NCBI GenBank assembly: GCA_964439135.1
Contig: CAYTNN010000118.1
Location: 1-14,234, forward strand
Direction: 5' to 3'
DNA from: JAFGPJ01 sp964439135
Lineage (GTDB): Bacteria; Planctomycetota; Phycisphaerae; Sedimentisphaerales; Anaerobacaceae
DNA: 14,234 bases
Numbering within the stretch: the first letter of the stretch is position 1; each line of letters starts with the position of its first letter. Made by a program: the position numbers and the translations under genes. Below are positions 7,072-14,234 of this stretch, piece by piece. Under the pieces are notes generated by a model, which worked only from the letters and a program-made list of their open reading frames with translations, had not been told where the DNA came from and did not search any database.

Positions 7072-7638
7072 ATGGCAGAATGCGAAAACATTAGAGACTT
7101 AAAACACCACGACCGAGCAAAATCCACTGAAAGATTCTTGGATAAAGACATGATTGTCAATGCGCTCAACATACATCCTGGACAGATCATTCTTGATGCA
7201 GGCTGTGGTAATGGCTACATGGCAAAGGAATTTGCCGAACAACTGGAAGATACAGGCAAAGTCTATGCGTTGGACCCCGATGAGATTCTGATAGAAATTC
7301 TACGATCGGAGACGGAAGGAACTGTTATTGAGCCATTTGTGGGAGACATAACAGGACAGACAACGCTGGAAGGATCCTCCATAGATTTGATTTACCTATC
7401 CACAGTATTCCATGGATTTTCAGAAAATCAAGTAGTTGGCTTCCTCAAAGAAGTAAAACGCTTATTAAAAGCGAAAGGAAAGTTGGCAATTTTGGAAATA
7501 GAGAAGGAGGAGATTCCCTTCGGTCCCCCTTTGGAAATAAGGTTTTCCCCTGAAGAACTTAAAGAAAGAATAACCTTAAGCCCCACGGATTTAGTTAAGG
7601 CTGGGCAATATTTCTACATGCAGATATTTGAGAATTAG
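7072..7638 (+). CDS. class I SAM-dependent methyltransferase
   Basis: The protein has 188 residues. Motif I is 'LDAGCGNG' (41-48), the acidic residue closing strand 2 is Asp68 in 'VYALDPD', and 'SIDLIYLSTVFHGF' followed by 'EVKRLLKAKGKLAILEIEKEE' gives the strand 4/5 region of the Methyltransf_11/25 group. The C-terminal 'GQYFYMQIFEN' resembles short stand-alone methyltransferases of anaerobes, some linked to metalloid or small-molecule methylation. The substrate is unknown. ATG 7072 is chosen because AAAGGAA lies about 7 bases upstream; an in-frame TTG at 7042 has no such site. The gene is visibly more AT-rich, and richer in AAA, GAA and ATA codons, than the GC-rich genes to its left, which suggests acquisition from another genome (inference). 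Confidence 0.85.
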   Translation: MAECENIRDLKHHDRAKSTERFLDKDMIVNALNIHPGQIILDAGCGNGYMAKEFAEQLEDTGKVYALDPDEILIEILRSETEGTVIEPFVGDITGQTTLEGSSIDLIYLSTVFHGFSENQVVGFLKEVKRLLKAKGKLAILEIEKEEIPFGPPLEIRFSPEELKERITLSPTDLVKAGQYFYMQIFEN

Positions 7639-7776
7639 GTACCACATATCGCATGCCCTGTGCGGAGCTGGAGGAGATCGGGAGGAAAGGTGGTGGAAGG
7701 CTTCGTTGTACGGAATGGAACTCAGCATTTCTGCACAAAATCCAGAATTGCCAAATATATCTGGATTCTCGTGCCG

Positions 7777-7817
7777 ATAAGGAGTAAAAGAGTGAAATGC
7801 AACGTATAAGGAGTAAA
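7777..7817 (+). promoter_or_regulatory. duplicated ribosome-binding site with five-codon mini-ORF
   Basis: The 12-mer ATAAGGAGTAAA occurs twice, at 7777-7788 and 7806-7817. The second copy is the ribosome-binding site of the PAC2-family gene (ATG 7819). The first precedes, by 7 bases after GGAG, a GTG that opens a five-codon frame (7792-7809, GTG AAA TGC AAC GTA TAA). Its stop codon overlaps the start of the second copy. This could be a translational coupling leader or a simple local duplication. Confidence 0.5.
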
Positions 7818-7818
7818 C

Positions 7819-8688
7819 ATGGCATCTGACAAGCTGAATATTTATAAGAAGCCAAAATTGCGTAATCCCCGGCTGTTACTGGGTTTCTCGGGCTGGATGG
7901 ATGGCGGTGAAGTCTCGACAGGTACCGTTAAGTGCCTTATCGACAAGCTGGGCGCCCAAAATTTTGCAGAAATCGAGCCGACTGGATTTTATATTTACAG
8001 CTTCCCCGGCTCAATGGAAATAACAGCGTTGTTTCGCCCGCACACGCAGATAAAGGACGGCATCATCGAGTCTTATGAGATCCCTTCGAACACATTTTTC
8101 TGCAGCGAAAAAGACAATCTCATAATCTTTTTAGGCAAAGAGCCCAATCTGAACTGGGAAGATTTTTCAGAATGTATCTTCTCGATGTGTATGGAATTTG
8201 GCGTTGAGATGATATATTTCATCGGCAGCGTAGCCGGCCTCGTGCCCCATACGCGTGAGCCGAGACTTTTCTGCTCCGTCTCCGAATCCGGACTCAGAGA
8301 GACGTTCCAGCACTTCGGCGTTAAATTCACCAATTACGAGGGCCCCGCCAGTATCGTCACTTATCTGACCGCCAACTGCAGCAAACGAGATATCAAAATG
8401 GTAAGCCTCGTAGCTGCGATTCCCGCTTACGTGCAGGGAAACAATCCCAAGTGCATAGAGGCGGTAACAAGAAGGATTGCGGGCATGCTGGAACTGGAAA
8501 TGGATTTCGACGACCTGATGACTATGAGCGATGAGTTCGAGAAGAAACTGGATGATGTTGTTCAGGAGCAGCCGGAATTGGAAAGCAACATCCACAAGCT
8601 CGAAGAAGATTATGACAACGAGATTTTCAATAACGAGATGGGTGACTTAAAGACATGGCTGGAGCAGCAGGGTATTCGAGTCGATTAG
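7819..8688 (+). CDS. PAC2-family protein
   Basis: The protein has 289 residues. The PAC2 (proteasome assembly chaperone 2) family pattern is clear: 'LLLGFSGWMDGGEVSTG' near residues 19-35, 'FIGSVAGLVPHTREPRLF' near 134-151, 'NYEGPASIVTYLT' near 172-184 and 'VSLVAAIPAYVQGNNPKCIEAVTRRI' near 195-220, ending with an acidic helical tail likely to form a coiled coil. Archaeal and eukaryotic relatives help assemble proteasome alpha rings. Bacterial members are widespread in genomes without proteasomes, and their role is unsettled. No proteasome, Pup or ligase gene lies in the window. The start has an ideal AAGGAG site. The base composition is closer to the minus-strand genes than to the methyltransferase upstream, so the two need not share an origin. 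Confidence 0.85.
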   Translation: MASDKLNIYKKPKLRNPRLLLGFSGWMDGGEVSTGTVKCLIDKLGAQNFAEIEPTGFYIYSFPGSMEITALFRPHTQIKDGIIESYEIPSNTFFCSEKDNLIIFLGKEPNLNWEDFSECIFSMCMEFGVEMIYFIGSVAGLVPHTREPRLFCSVSESGLRETFQHFGVKFTNYEGPASIVTYLTANCSKRDIKMVSLVAAIPAYVQGNNPKCIEAVTRRIAGMLELEMDFDDLMTMSDEFEKKLDDVVQEQPELESNIHKLEEDYDNEIFNNEMGDLKTWLEQQGIRVD

Positions 8689-8918
8689 TAACCACTCCGC
8701 GCGCCGGCTAAGGCGTCCTGTAAAATACCTTGAAACAAACGGGGCATATACCTCATTACCCACATTTCTGTCAAAGAAAACAGCATAGAAATAGAAAAAA
8801 GCGGTTGGATTTGCTTAAAAAAACGCATTTCCGGTATATGCAAGTTCTAACAGGTACTTAGCAGAAAAGAGATTCTCATAAAATGATCCAATGCCGGCGG
8901 TTTATGAAGCGGTCATTC

Positions 8919-9734
8919 TCAGTAATCCTTGAACCTTTTCATCCATTCGGGCCAATCGGTCGACTGTACACCGCCGCCCAAAGTCCAGGCTCCGGCTGTG
9001 GGATATGCTCGATGCCATTTCAAAGTCCACAACTCCTTAAGACCGACTTTCTTTACAGACCAATCCAGAAATGCCATATTTATAAACGCATCGTGCCGAT
9101 CGATACAGATACGTTTCATATGCTCCTGGCTCGCCCATGCCTCATCCTGGGTACCCGGCGGGGTATCAGTATGTCTCGGGAAGACATTGAATCTTAGTGC
9201 ATCCATAAAAAGAGGCACACAGCCGGCACCTTTTACGTTGGGAGTTCTCCAGTTATTAACTGTTTCAAAACCTTCATAAACCGTTGCCTCTGATGGCGGC
9301 GGATCTTCCACCCAGCCATTTATACCGTAACTGCCCCAGTCACCTTCCTCGGAATAGCCCTGGCCCCAGAATCGACCCCAGGCTGAAAACACATTAAATT
9401 GGGCCCCCAAATTGCCATTCTCGTCGTACAACGGAGTCATTGCGGTAGGACAGCAGCGTATGAGATGATCGTTTTTATAATACGGCCTCAGAGCATTCAT
9501 CCAATGGTACGTATGTCCGTCTCCAATACCAGCCTGGAACCTGCTGTTGTTATCTTCGGTGTACATCGAAAAGAAGAGGTTCCATTGTTTGAGGTTGGCC
9601 CGACAACTTATTGTCCTGGCCTGCTGTTTTACCCGTTGCAATGCCGGCATCAGAATCGCCATTAAGATAGCGATGATCGCTATAACAACCAAAAGTTCAA
9701 TTAACGTAAAACCACCTGTTTTTCGCTTGTACAT
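8919..9734 (-). CDS. type II secretion/type IV pilus-like pseudopilin (Phycisphaerae type)
   Basis: The protein has 271 residues. The class III signal is 'KTGGFTLIELLVVIAIIAIL': prepilin peptidase would cut after the Gly before Phe, and the hydrophobic helix then serves as assembly core with Glu at +5. The body contains several Cys, Trp and Asn/Gly-rich stretches and ends with 'INMAFLDWSVKKVGLKELW' and 'TLKWHRAYPTAGAWT', a C-terminal motif I associate with large expanded pseudopilin families in Phycisphaerae. No pilus or secretion genes adjoin it, so it is an orphan. Its role as secretion-tip component, adhesin or sheath protein is unknown. ATG 9734 is chosen because GAGGAG lies about 6-7 bases upstream and because it leaves the short basic leader expected before the cleavage site. 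The gene converges on the PAC2 gene. Confidence 0.9.
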   Translation of the reverse strand: MYKRKTGGFTLIELLVVIAIIAILMAILMPALQRVKQQARTISCRANLKQWNLFFSMYTEDNNSRFQAGIGDGHTYHWMNALRPYYKNDHLIRCCPTAMTPLYDENGNLGAQFNVFSAWGRFWGQGYSEEGDWGSYGINGWVEDPPPSEATVYEGFETVNNWRTPNVKGAGCVPLFMDALRFNVFPRHTDTPPGTQDEAWASQEHMKRICIDRHDAFINMAFLDWSVKKVGLKELWTLKWHRAYPTAGAWTLGGGVQSTDWPEWMKRFKDY

Positions 9735-9849
9735 AATCAAACTCCTCAGTATTCTGTCATTACTCCATGGGATGCGCAAAGCCTATATTCTGTTCTGCTA
9801 AATTTCGTACTTTCCTGCGTTATCCAAACCTTACTCTATTCATAGTCGT

Positions 9850-9878
9850 ATTATACATCCAAATCTATTTTATGGCAA
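9850..9878 (-). promoter_or_regulatory. near-consensus sigma-70 promoter for the pseudopilin gene
   Basis: On the minus strand, TTGCCA (9878-9873) and a perfect TATAAT (9855-9850) are separated by exactly 17 bases. The predicted transcript starts near 9843 and has a leader of about 110 nt before ATG 9734. This is the best promoter match in the window. Confidence 0.65.
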
Positions 9879-10417
9879 CAGCAAAATAGCTCAAAATTAT
9901 AGTTAAGATGCTGCATAACAAGACCAGCCAACGAGTGAGGCTAAATAACATCGCCATAACGCCTAAAAAGTATTTTATAAAGGATGCTCTCGCAGCTCTA
10001 AGCTACTGCGATTTACTGTAAGAATGAAAAAACCGTAGGTCCGAATAAGATTTTCCTTGAAGAGAAGCTTCAAATCTGCTATAAAATGATAAAATATGTT
10101 CTTTATGGCTGAATTTTCATATTTCTATCTAAAGCCTGATATGAGACTTTTGGAAGGAGGTAGTGCCAAACCATAAACAATTGTCCTGGTTAGACATAGA
10201 TAGAATTTGGTGAAGTTGGGCATTTTCCCATTCGTCTTGCCTTAAAATATAAGAGAATGTTCAGGTATTGCCCAATTTCATTATTTTCAAGGATTATTGT
10301 GTTCAGAAAATCGTTTATATAGCTTCTTTCGTTTTTGTGATCAACTCATCTGGCCTGCGTGGTAATGGGCGTTCATGAATTCGTGCTCGGTGGTTATGAA
10401 AAAAGTTTAAACAGTTC
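9879..10417. other. AT-rich intergenic stretch without a recognisable gene
   Basis: No reading frame with coding character is visible on either strand; stops are frequent. It contains small hairpins (TCGCAG...CTGCGA at 9990-10011; TTGAAG...CTTCAA at 10057-10073), an AAGGAGGT at 10154-10161 that opens only a 16-residue frame (10163-10213), and the 70-bp inverted-repeat element at 10211-10280. The AT content is clearly higher than in the flanking CotH/LTD gene. Confidence 0.6.
10211..10280. repeat. 70-bp element with 12-bp terminal inverted repeats
   Basis: TGAAGTTGGGCA (10211-10222) pairs with TGCCCAATTTCA (10269-10280) over all 12 positions, allowing one G-T pair. The ends read TGA...TCA, as in several IS families. 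The 46-base interior codes for nothing evident. A competing short hairpin (TGGG 10217-10220 with CCCA 10227-10230) uses the left arm. No clear target duplication is seen. It could be a small non-autonomous element or an RNA hairpin. Confidence 0.45.
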
Positions 10418-10450
10418 GGGGCCTATACTGATTGGCTCGGTATAGGCTCC
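10418..10450 (+). other. strong stem-loop upstream of the CotH/LTD gene
   Basis: GGGGCCTATAC (10418-10428) and GTATAGGCTCC (10440-10450) form an 11-bp stem with one G-T pair and an 11-base loop. The bases following are GTTTGCTTGATTT, not a clean T-run, so an intrinsic terminator is possible but weak. It may alternatively be part of the mRNA leader or a protein-binding site. Confidence 0.5.
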
Positions 10451-10499
10451 GTTTGCTTGATTTAATAAAATGTGTAAAACGTACGAAGTGAATTATTCA

Positions 10500-10618
10500 G
10501 GCCGCCGCTTTGGAAACAGGACACACTTAAGTCGCTGTTCGAGGTCTCGCTTATCCGAACCCGGGTGGTGGATTTACGTACAAAGCAATGGAAAGAAACT
10601 TTCGGCGGTCGTTCCGCC
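10500..10618 (+). promoter_or_regulatory. candidate structured leader with alternative GC-rich pairings
   Basis: GGCCGCCG (10500-10507) can pair with CGGCGGTC (10603-10610) over 8 positions with one G-T, enclosing about 95 bases that hold a further stem (GTTCG 10537-10541 with CGAAC 10556-10560). The same GGCGG (10604-10608) can instead pair with CCGCC (10614-10618) across a 5-base loop, ending just 4 bases before the GAGGAG ribosome-binding site (10623-10628). Two exclusive folds next to a ribosome-binding site resemble a translational switch. I do not recognise any known riboswitch class. Confidence 0.3.
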
Positions 10619-10635
10619 TTTCGAGGAGTTCTGAA

Positions 10636-13600
10636 ATGCAGCTAAATCATCATATGACAATCGGCAACCTACAGAACGAGTATGGCATAAAGTCGAACAG
10701 CCACGGATGGATACCAAAAGCGCTTTTGTCGCTGGTATTAATGTCTGTCGGGCTGCTCGTGTTCACTCAGATGCCGTATCTTCAGGGAGATTCAAATTCC
10801 GGGAGCGGGGCCGATTTCAGCAATCCGGGATTTGTGCCCAAACAATGGGTGGATGATAATCGCTCGGCACTACACCTATCTGACTATGCATTCATGGCAC
10901 AGGAATCGCAGGTGCAGGCCCCTTCGCTCATTATCAGTGAGTTTATGGCGATCAACGGCAGTAAGCCGCCGCTGGACGACGGGGAGCTTCTGGACGAAGA
11001 CGGCGATTCGTCCGACTGGATCGAGATATACAATTCTACGGATACAACAGTCAACCTGGACGGCTGGTATCTGACTGACAGCACCGTTAATCTGAGACAA
11101 TGGAAATTCCCATCCATAAATATCCAACCAGAGAAGTTCATGATTATCTTCGCTTCAGGAAAGAACCGGGATGATCCGGATGATGAGCTGCATACCAACT
11201 TCATGCTCACCGGAAGCGCCGGCTTTCTGGCGCTCGTCAAACCTGACGGTGAAACGATCGAGAATGCTTACGAGTATCCACAGCAATTTGGCGATTTTTC
11301 TTACGGACCGAGCAGTAGTGCGGCCAGTCTTGCTATCGAAACGACGCTCATAGCGGAGTTCACACCTGCATCGGCACTGATTCCAACAGATGACTCGCTT
11401 GGCCTGACATGGACCGAACCGGCATTCGACGACTCGCAATGGCTCAGGGGCAACACCGGCGTCGGATACGATTACGGAGACCTGATCGGCCTTGACGTTC
11501 GCGCGATGAGAAACGTCAATCAGACGGTATACGTGCGCATTCCGTTTATCGTCACGGATGTCTCGGTCATCAACGAGCTGACGTTGCGTTTGAAATACGA
11601 AGACGGTTTTGTCGCTTATCTGAACGGCCGTGAGTTAGGCGGGGACAATGCCCCCCTTCAGAACGAGCTGACGTGGAATTCTGGAGCCAACGCCAACCGG
11701 AGTGACAATATTGCCGTCAATTTTCAGGACTTTGACATAAGCGCTTACACGGATGTACTCGTTGTAGGCTTAAATGTGCTGGCTATTCACGGCCTGAATA
11801 ATGGCCTGAGCAGCTCGGACCTGCTGATTCTGCCGGAGCTGATTGCCACGGAAATTCAATCGCTCGATCTTTCTTCAACCGCAGTAGGCTACTTCGAAAT
11901 GCCCACTCCCGGCGAAAAAAACAGCGGCGTCGTCCCAAACCTCGGCCCGGCCATCCGCAACGTCACGGAGAATCCCCCACAGCCGGCCGCCAACGAAGAC
12001 CTGATTATAAGGGCCGAGGTGACAGAGACATTCGAACCTGTTTCCGGAGTATCACTGAACTATTATATCAACTTCGGCGGTGGCAACAGCGTAACGATGT
12101 TCGATGACGGGCTTCACAATGACGGGGCGGCCAATGACAATATATACGCCGGTACCATTGATGCCGACAAATACGGTCCCGGTGACATGGTCCGCTGGAA
12201 GGTTATTTCGTATGATCAGCACAATATCTCCCATAGCCCTCTTTTTCTCGTGAAAGAAGGCAGAATACAATCGCCTGAATATTTTGGCACGGTGGTAGCC
12301 GATCCGTCCATTCACACTGAGCTGCCGATCTTTCAGTACTTCGTCGAGAATACCGGCGCAGCAGGCAGCCGATCAGGCACCCGGGCATCCGTGTTCTATG
12401 ACGGCGAATTCTACGACAATGTTTTTGTACGCCTTCGCGGCGGCTACACTACTCACGGACGAAGGTTCGAATTCAACGACGGCCATCATTTTCGCTTCGA
12501 TCCCGGCCTGCCGCGCGTCAACGATATCAATCTGAACGAGCGTGGAAACGAGCCAACCTACATACGCCAGGTCCTGGGCTGGGAAACATACGTTAACGCC
12601 GGCCAGCCCGGCAGCCTTTCGTTCCCGATGCACGTCAGGCGCAACGGCAGCTACCTGGACGTNNNNNNNNNNNNNNNNNNNNNNNNNNNNNNNNNNNNNN
12701 NNNNNNNNNNNNNNNNNNNNNNNNNNNNNNNNNNNNNNNNNNNNNNNNNNNNNNNNNNNNNNGTAAATAATCCAGACGGCACGAACGAGTGGATGTTCCT
12801 GCCCTGGGACAAGGACCTGACTTTCGGTATTAACAACGGTATAGGCGGTGTCATCGCCGATCAGGACTGGCCGGGGGATATACGCTCGCCAAGCCATCCG
12901 TTCTACGGATGTTCCGAGCACCAAAAAAATGACCGCCAGTGGAACTGCCTGATCGACGCCCTTCACGACAACGAAATAATTCGCCGGATGTATCTCCGCC
13001 GGCTGCGAACGCTAATGGACGAGCTTCTCCAGCCACCGAATACGTTTTTACCACAACGCAAGTTCGAAAAGAGAATTGACGAATTGAGAGCTCAGCTCGA
13101 CATAGAACTGGGCTCCAGCGGATGGTACAGTGACCTCGATAGAATAAAGACCCAATATCTGACGGTCCGACGCCAGCACCTGTTCGAAAATCACAGCATC
13201 CACAATCCCGGTTATGACGAGAACGCCGGCATTCCCGACGCCCAGCAGGAAAGCGTTACTATTAATTTTGATTCGATTGATTTCAATCCCGTCTCCGGCA
13301 ACCAGGACGAAGAATACATTGAGCTGTCAAATTCGAACGCTTTTGAGGTTGATATTTCCGGTTGGTCTCTGCAAGGCGGCGTAGAACATCTATTCCCGCC
13401 CGGCACCGTCATACCAAGATACGGCAAACTCTACGTCACGCCAAATGCCATGGCCTTCCGCAACCGCACGATAAATCCGAGGGGCGGCCTGCAATTATTC
13501 GTACAGGGCAACTACAAAGGCCATCTCTCAAGCTGGGGAGAAACGATAAACCTCCTCGACAGCAACGGGAATCAGGTCAACACCCTTACTTACCCCGGCG

Positions 13601-14234
13601 ACCCGAGCGACCAGCAGAGATATTTGCGGATTACGGAAGTGATGTACAATCCGGTAGAAGGAGGCGTTTTTGATAGCCAGGAGTATGAGTACATCGAGCT
13701 TAAGAACATAGGAACCGCCCCGCTTGCCTTAACCGGCGTTAAATTTACAGACGGAATTTCTTTCGACCTGTCCGGCATAACTTTACCCGCCGGCGATTAT
13801 GTCGTGGTCGTGAAAAATCAAGCAGCTTTTGCTTCGCGATACACCGTGCCCGGCGGCGTACAAGTCTTGGGCCCATACGACGGGCAGTTATCCAACAGCG
13901 GAGAAAACCTAAAACTGGATGACTCGACCAACAGCACGATTCTGGAATTCGGTTATAAAGACGGCTGGTACGACATTACCGATGGGATGGATTTCTCTCT
14001 AACCGTAAAGGATCCAACAAGCACAGAAATCAATCAATGGGACAGTAAAAACAACTGGCGCCCCAGCGCCAATCCCGGCGGTTCGCCCGGCTTGGACGAT
14101 ACGGGCCAGATTCCCGCACTTGGCGAGGTCGTAATCAATGAACTCTTAGCTCATTCACACGCCGGCGATCCGGATTGGATCGAACTGCACAATACTACTA
14201 ATACTACCATAAATATCGGCGGCTGGTTCCTTAG
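10636..14234 (+). CDS. exported CotH-kinase / lamin-tail-domain protein (partial, interrupted by assembly gap)
   Basis: At least 1,199 codons are open to the right edge, with no stop codon in frame before or after the gap. GAGGAG lies 7 bases before the ATG. A signal or anchor helix is at residues 28-48. In order: lamin-tail domain (LTD) 1 from about 96 ('LIISEFM', 'DWIEIYN', 'LDGWYLTD'); a beta-sandwich, galactose-binding-like domain at about 235-405 ('YLNGREL', 'LNVLAIHGLN'); an Ig-like domain at about 440-535; a CotH-kinase domain at about 550-850 ('VFVRLRGG', then 'WMFLPWDKDLTFG' after the gap); LTD2 from about 876; LTD3 from about 996; and LTD4 from about 1162, cut at the edge. CotH relatives are atypical kinases acting on secreted proteins, and LTDs are surface or matrix modules. 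Numbering after the gap is nominal. The catalytic core lies partly in the gap, so activity cannot be judged. Confidence 0.88.
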   Translation, partial: MQLNHHMTIGNLQNEYGIKSNSHGWIPKALLSLVLMSVGLLVFTQMPYLQGDSNSGSGADFSNPGFVPKQWVDDNRSALHLSDYAFMAQESQVQAPSLIISEFMAINGSKPPLDDGELLDEDGDSSDWIEIYNSTDTTVNLDGWYLTDSTVNLRQWKFPSINIQPEKFMIIFASGKNRDDPDDELHTNFMLTGSAGFLALVKPDGETIENAYEYPQQFGDFSYGPSSSAASLAIETTLIAEFTPASALIPTDDSLGLTWTEPAFDDSQWLRGNTGVGYDYGDLIGLDVRAMRNVNQTVYVRIPFIVTDVSVINELTLRLKYEDGFVAYLNGRELGGDNAPLQNELTWNSGANANRSDNIAVNFQDFDISAYTDVLVVGLNVLAIHGLNNGLSSSDLLILPELIATEIQSLDLSSTAVGYFEMPTPGEKNSGVVPNLGPAIRNVTENPPQPAANEDLIIRAEVTETFEPVSGVSLNYYINFGGGNSVTMFDDGLHNDGAANDNIYAGTIDADKYGPGDMVRWKVISYDQHNISHSPLFLVKEGRIQSPEYFGTVVADPSIHTELPIFQYFVENTGAAGSRSGTRASVFYDGEFYDNVFVRLRGGYTTHGRRFEFNDGHHFRFDPGLPRVNDINLNERGNEPTYIRQVLGWETYVNAGQPGSLSFPMHVRRNGSYLDXXXXXXXXXXXXXXXXXXXXXXXXXXXXXXXXXXVNNPDGTNEWMFLPWDKDLTFGINNGIGGVIADQDWPGDIRSPSHPFYGCSEHQKNDRQWNCLIDALHDNEIIRRMYLRRLRTLMDELLQPPNTFLPQRKFEKRIDELRAQLDIELGSSGWYSDLDRIKTQYLTVRRQHLFENHSIHNPGYDENAGIPDAQQESVTINFDSIDFNPVSGNQDEEYIELSNSNAFEVDISGWSLQGGVEHLFPPGTVIPRYGKLYVTPNAMAFRNRTINPRGGLQLFVQGNYKGHLSSWGETINLLDSNGNQVNTLTYPGDPSDQQRYLRITEVMYNPVEGGVFDSQEYEYIELKNIGTAPLALTGVKFTDGISFDLSGITLPAGDYVVVVKNQAAFASRYTVPGGVQVLGPYDGQLSNSGENLKLDDSTNSTILEFGYKDGWYDITDGMDFSLTVKDPTSTEINQWDSKNNWRPSANPGGSPGLDDTGQIPALGEVVINELLAHSHAGDPDWIELHNTTNTTINIGGWFL
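12663..12762. other. assembly gap (100 Ns)
   Basis: A run of exactly 100 N bases interrupts the CotH-kinase domain. The reading frame is the same on both sides if the gap is taken as 100. However, CotH domains normally have about 100 residues between the 'NG.Y' strand seen just before the gap and the 'LPWD' motif just after it, so the true length is probably greater. Confidence 0.95.

Noticed and set aside
8689..8918. Bidirectional terminator between the convergent PAC2 and pseudopilin genes
   Set aside because: Only short stems such as CGCC...GGCG near 8703-8716 and imperfect arms around a run of A at 8817-8823 are visible. None has a stable stem with a T-tail.
10163..10213. Small GTG-started ORF of 16 codons after AAGGAGGT
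   Set aside because: The spacing to the GTG is only 2 bases, the peptide is featureless, and the end overlaps the inverted-repeat element.
10531..10570. T-loop-like GTTCGAG suggesting a tRNA
   Set aside because: No acceptor, D or anticodon stems can be drawn around it. The bases fit a simple 5-bp hairpin.
11171..11439. Open frames on both strands within the CotH/LTD gene
   Set aside because: They lie in other frames of a long continuous coding sequence with clear domain motifs, so they are not separate genes.

Overview
The window looks like a metagenome-assembled fragment from a planctomycete, most likely class Phycisphaerae. Three things point there. A lone pseudopilin has the C-terminal 'GLKELWTLKWHR' signature that I associate with Phycisphaerae. 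A very large exported CotH-kinase/lamin-tail-domain protein fills the right side. There is also a set of Tat-exported redox-type proteins and a PAC2-family protein. A run of exactly 100 Ns at 12663-12762 marks a scaffold gap. Assignments rest on reading the translated sequence, with no database search.

Layout. Positions 39-356 hold a composite intergenic repeat: 31-bp direct repeats flanked by inverted arms. From 415 to 6806 all seven genes lie on the minus strand. In transcription order they are: a Tat-signal TIM-barrel (aldo/keto reductase-like) protein, a rubrerythrin-like di-iron protein, an HDOD-domain protein, a DUF401 membrane transporter-like protein, a small isoprenylcysteine-methyltransferase-like membrane protein, a Tat-signal nitroreductase, and a second Tat-signal TIM-barrel protein paralogous to the first. 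A divergent promoter region (6807-7071) separates these from two plus-strand genes: an AT-rich class I SAM methyltransferase and a PAC2-family protein. The PAC2 gene is preceded by a duplicated ribosome-binding site and a five-codon mini-ORF. A minus-strand pseudopilin gene with a near-consensus promoter converges on PAC2. An AT-rich stretch without a recognisable gene (about 9880-10417) contains a 70-bp inverted-repeat element. It is followed by a leader with several stem-loops, then by the CotH/LTD surface protein, which runs off the right edge.

How the genes may work together. Three exported proteins in the minus-strand block (two TIM-barrels and one nitroreductase) carry Tat signals, which usually means folding with a cofactor in the cytoplasm before export. 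Together with the methyltransferase-like and transporter-like membrane proteins they could form a cell-envelope redox or small-molecule module, but this is inference from proximity. Rubrerythrin and HDOD fit oxidative-stress or signalling roles. The pseudopilin and the CotH/LTD protein fit the elaborate cell surface of planctomycetes. I did not find a defence system, CRISPR array, tRNA, rRNA or intact transposase.
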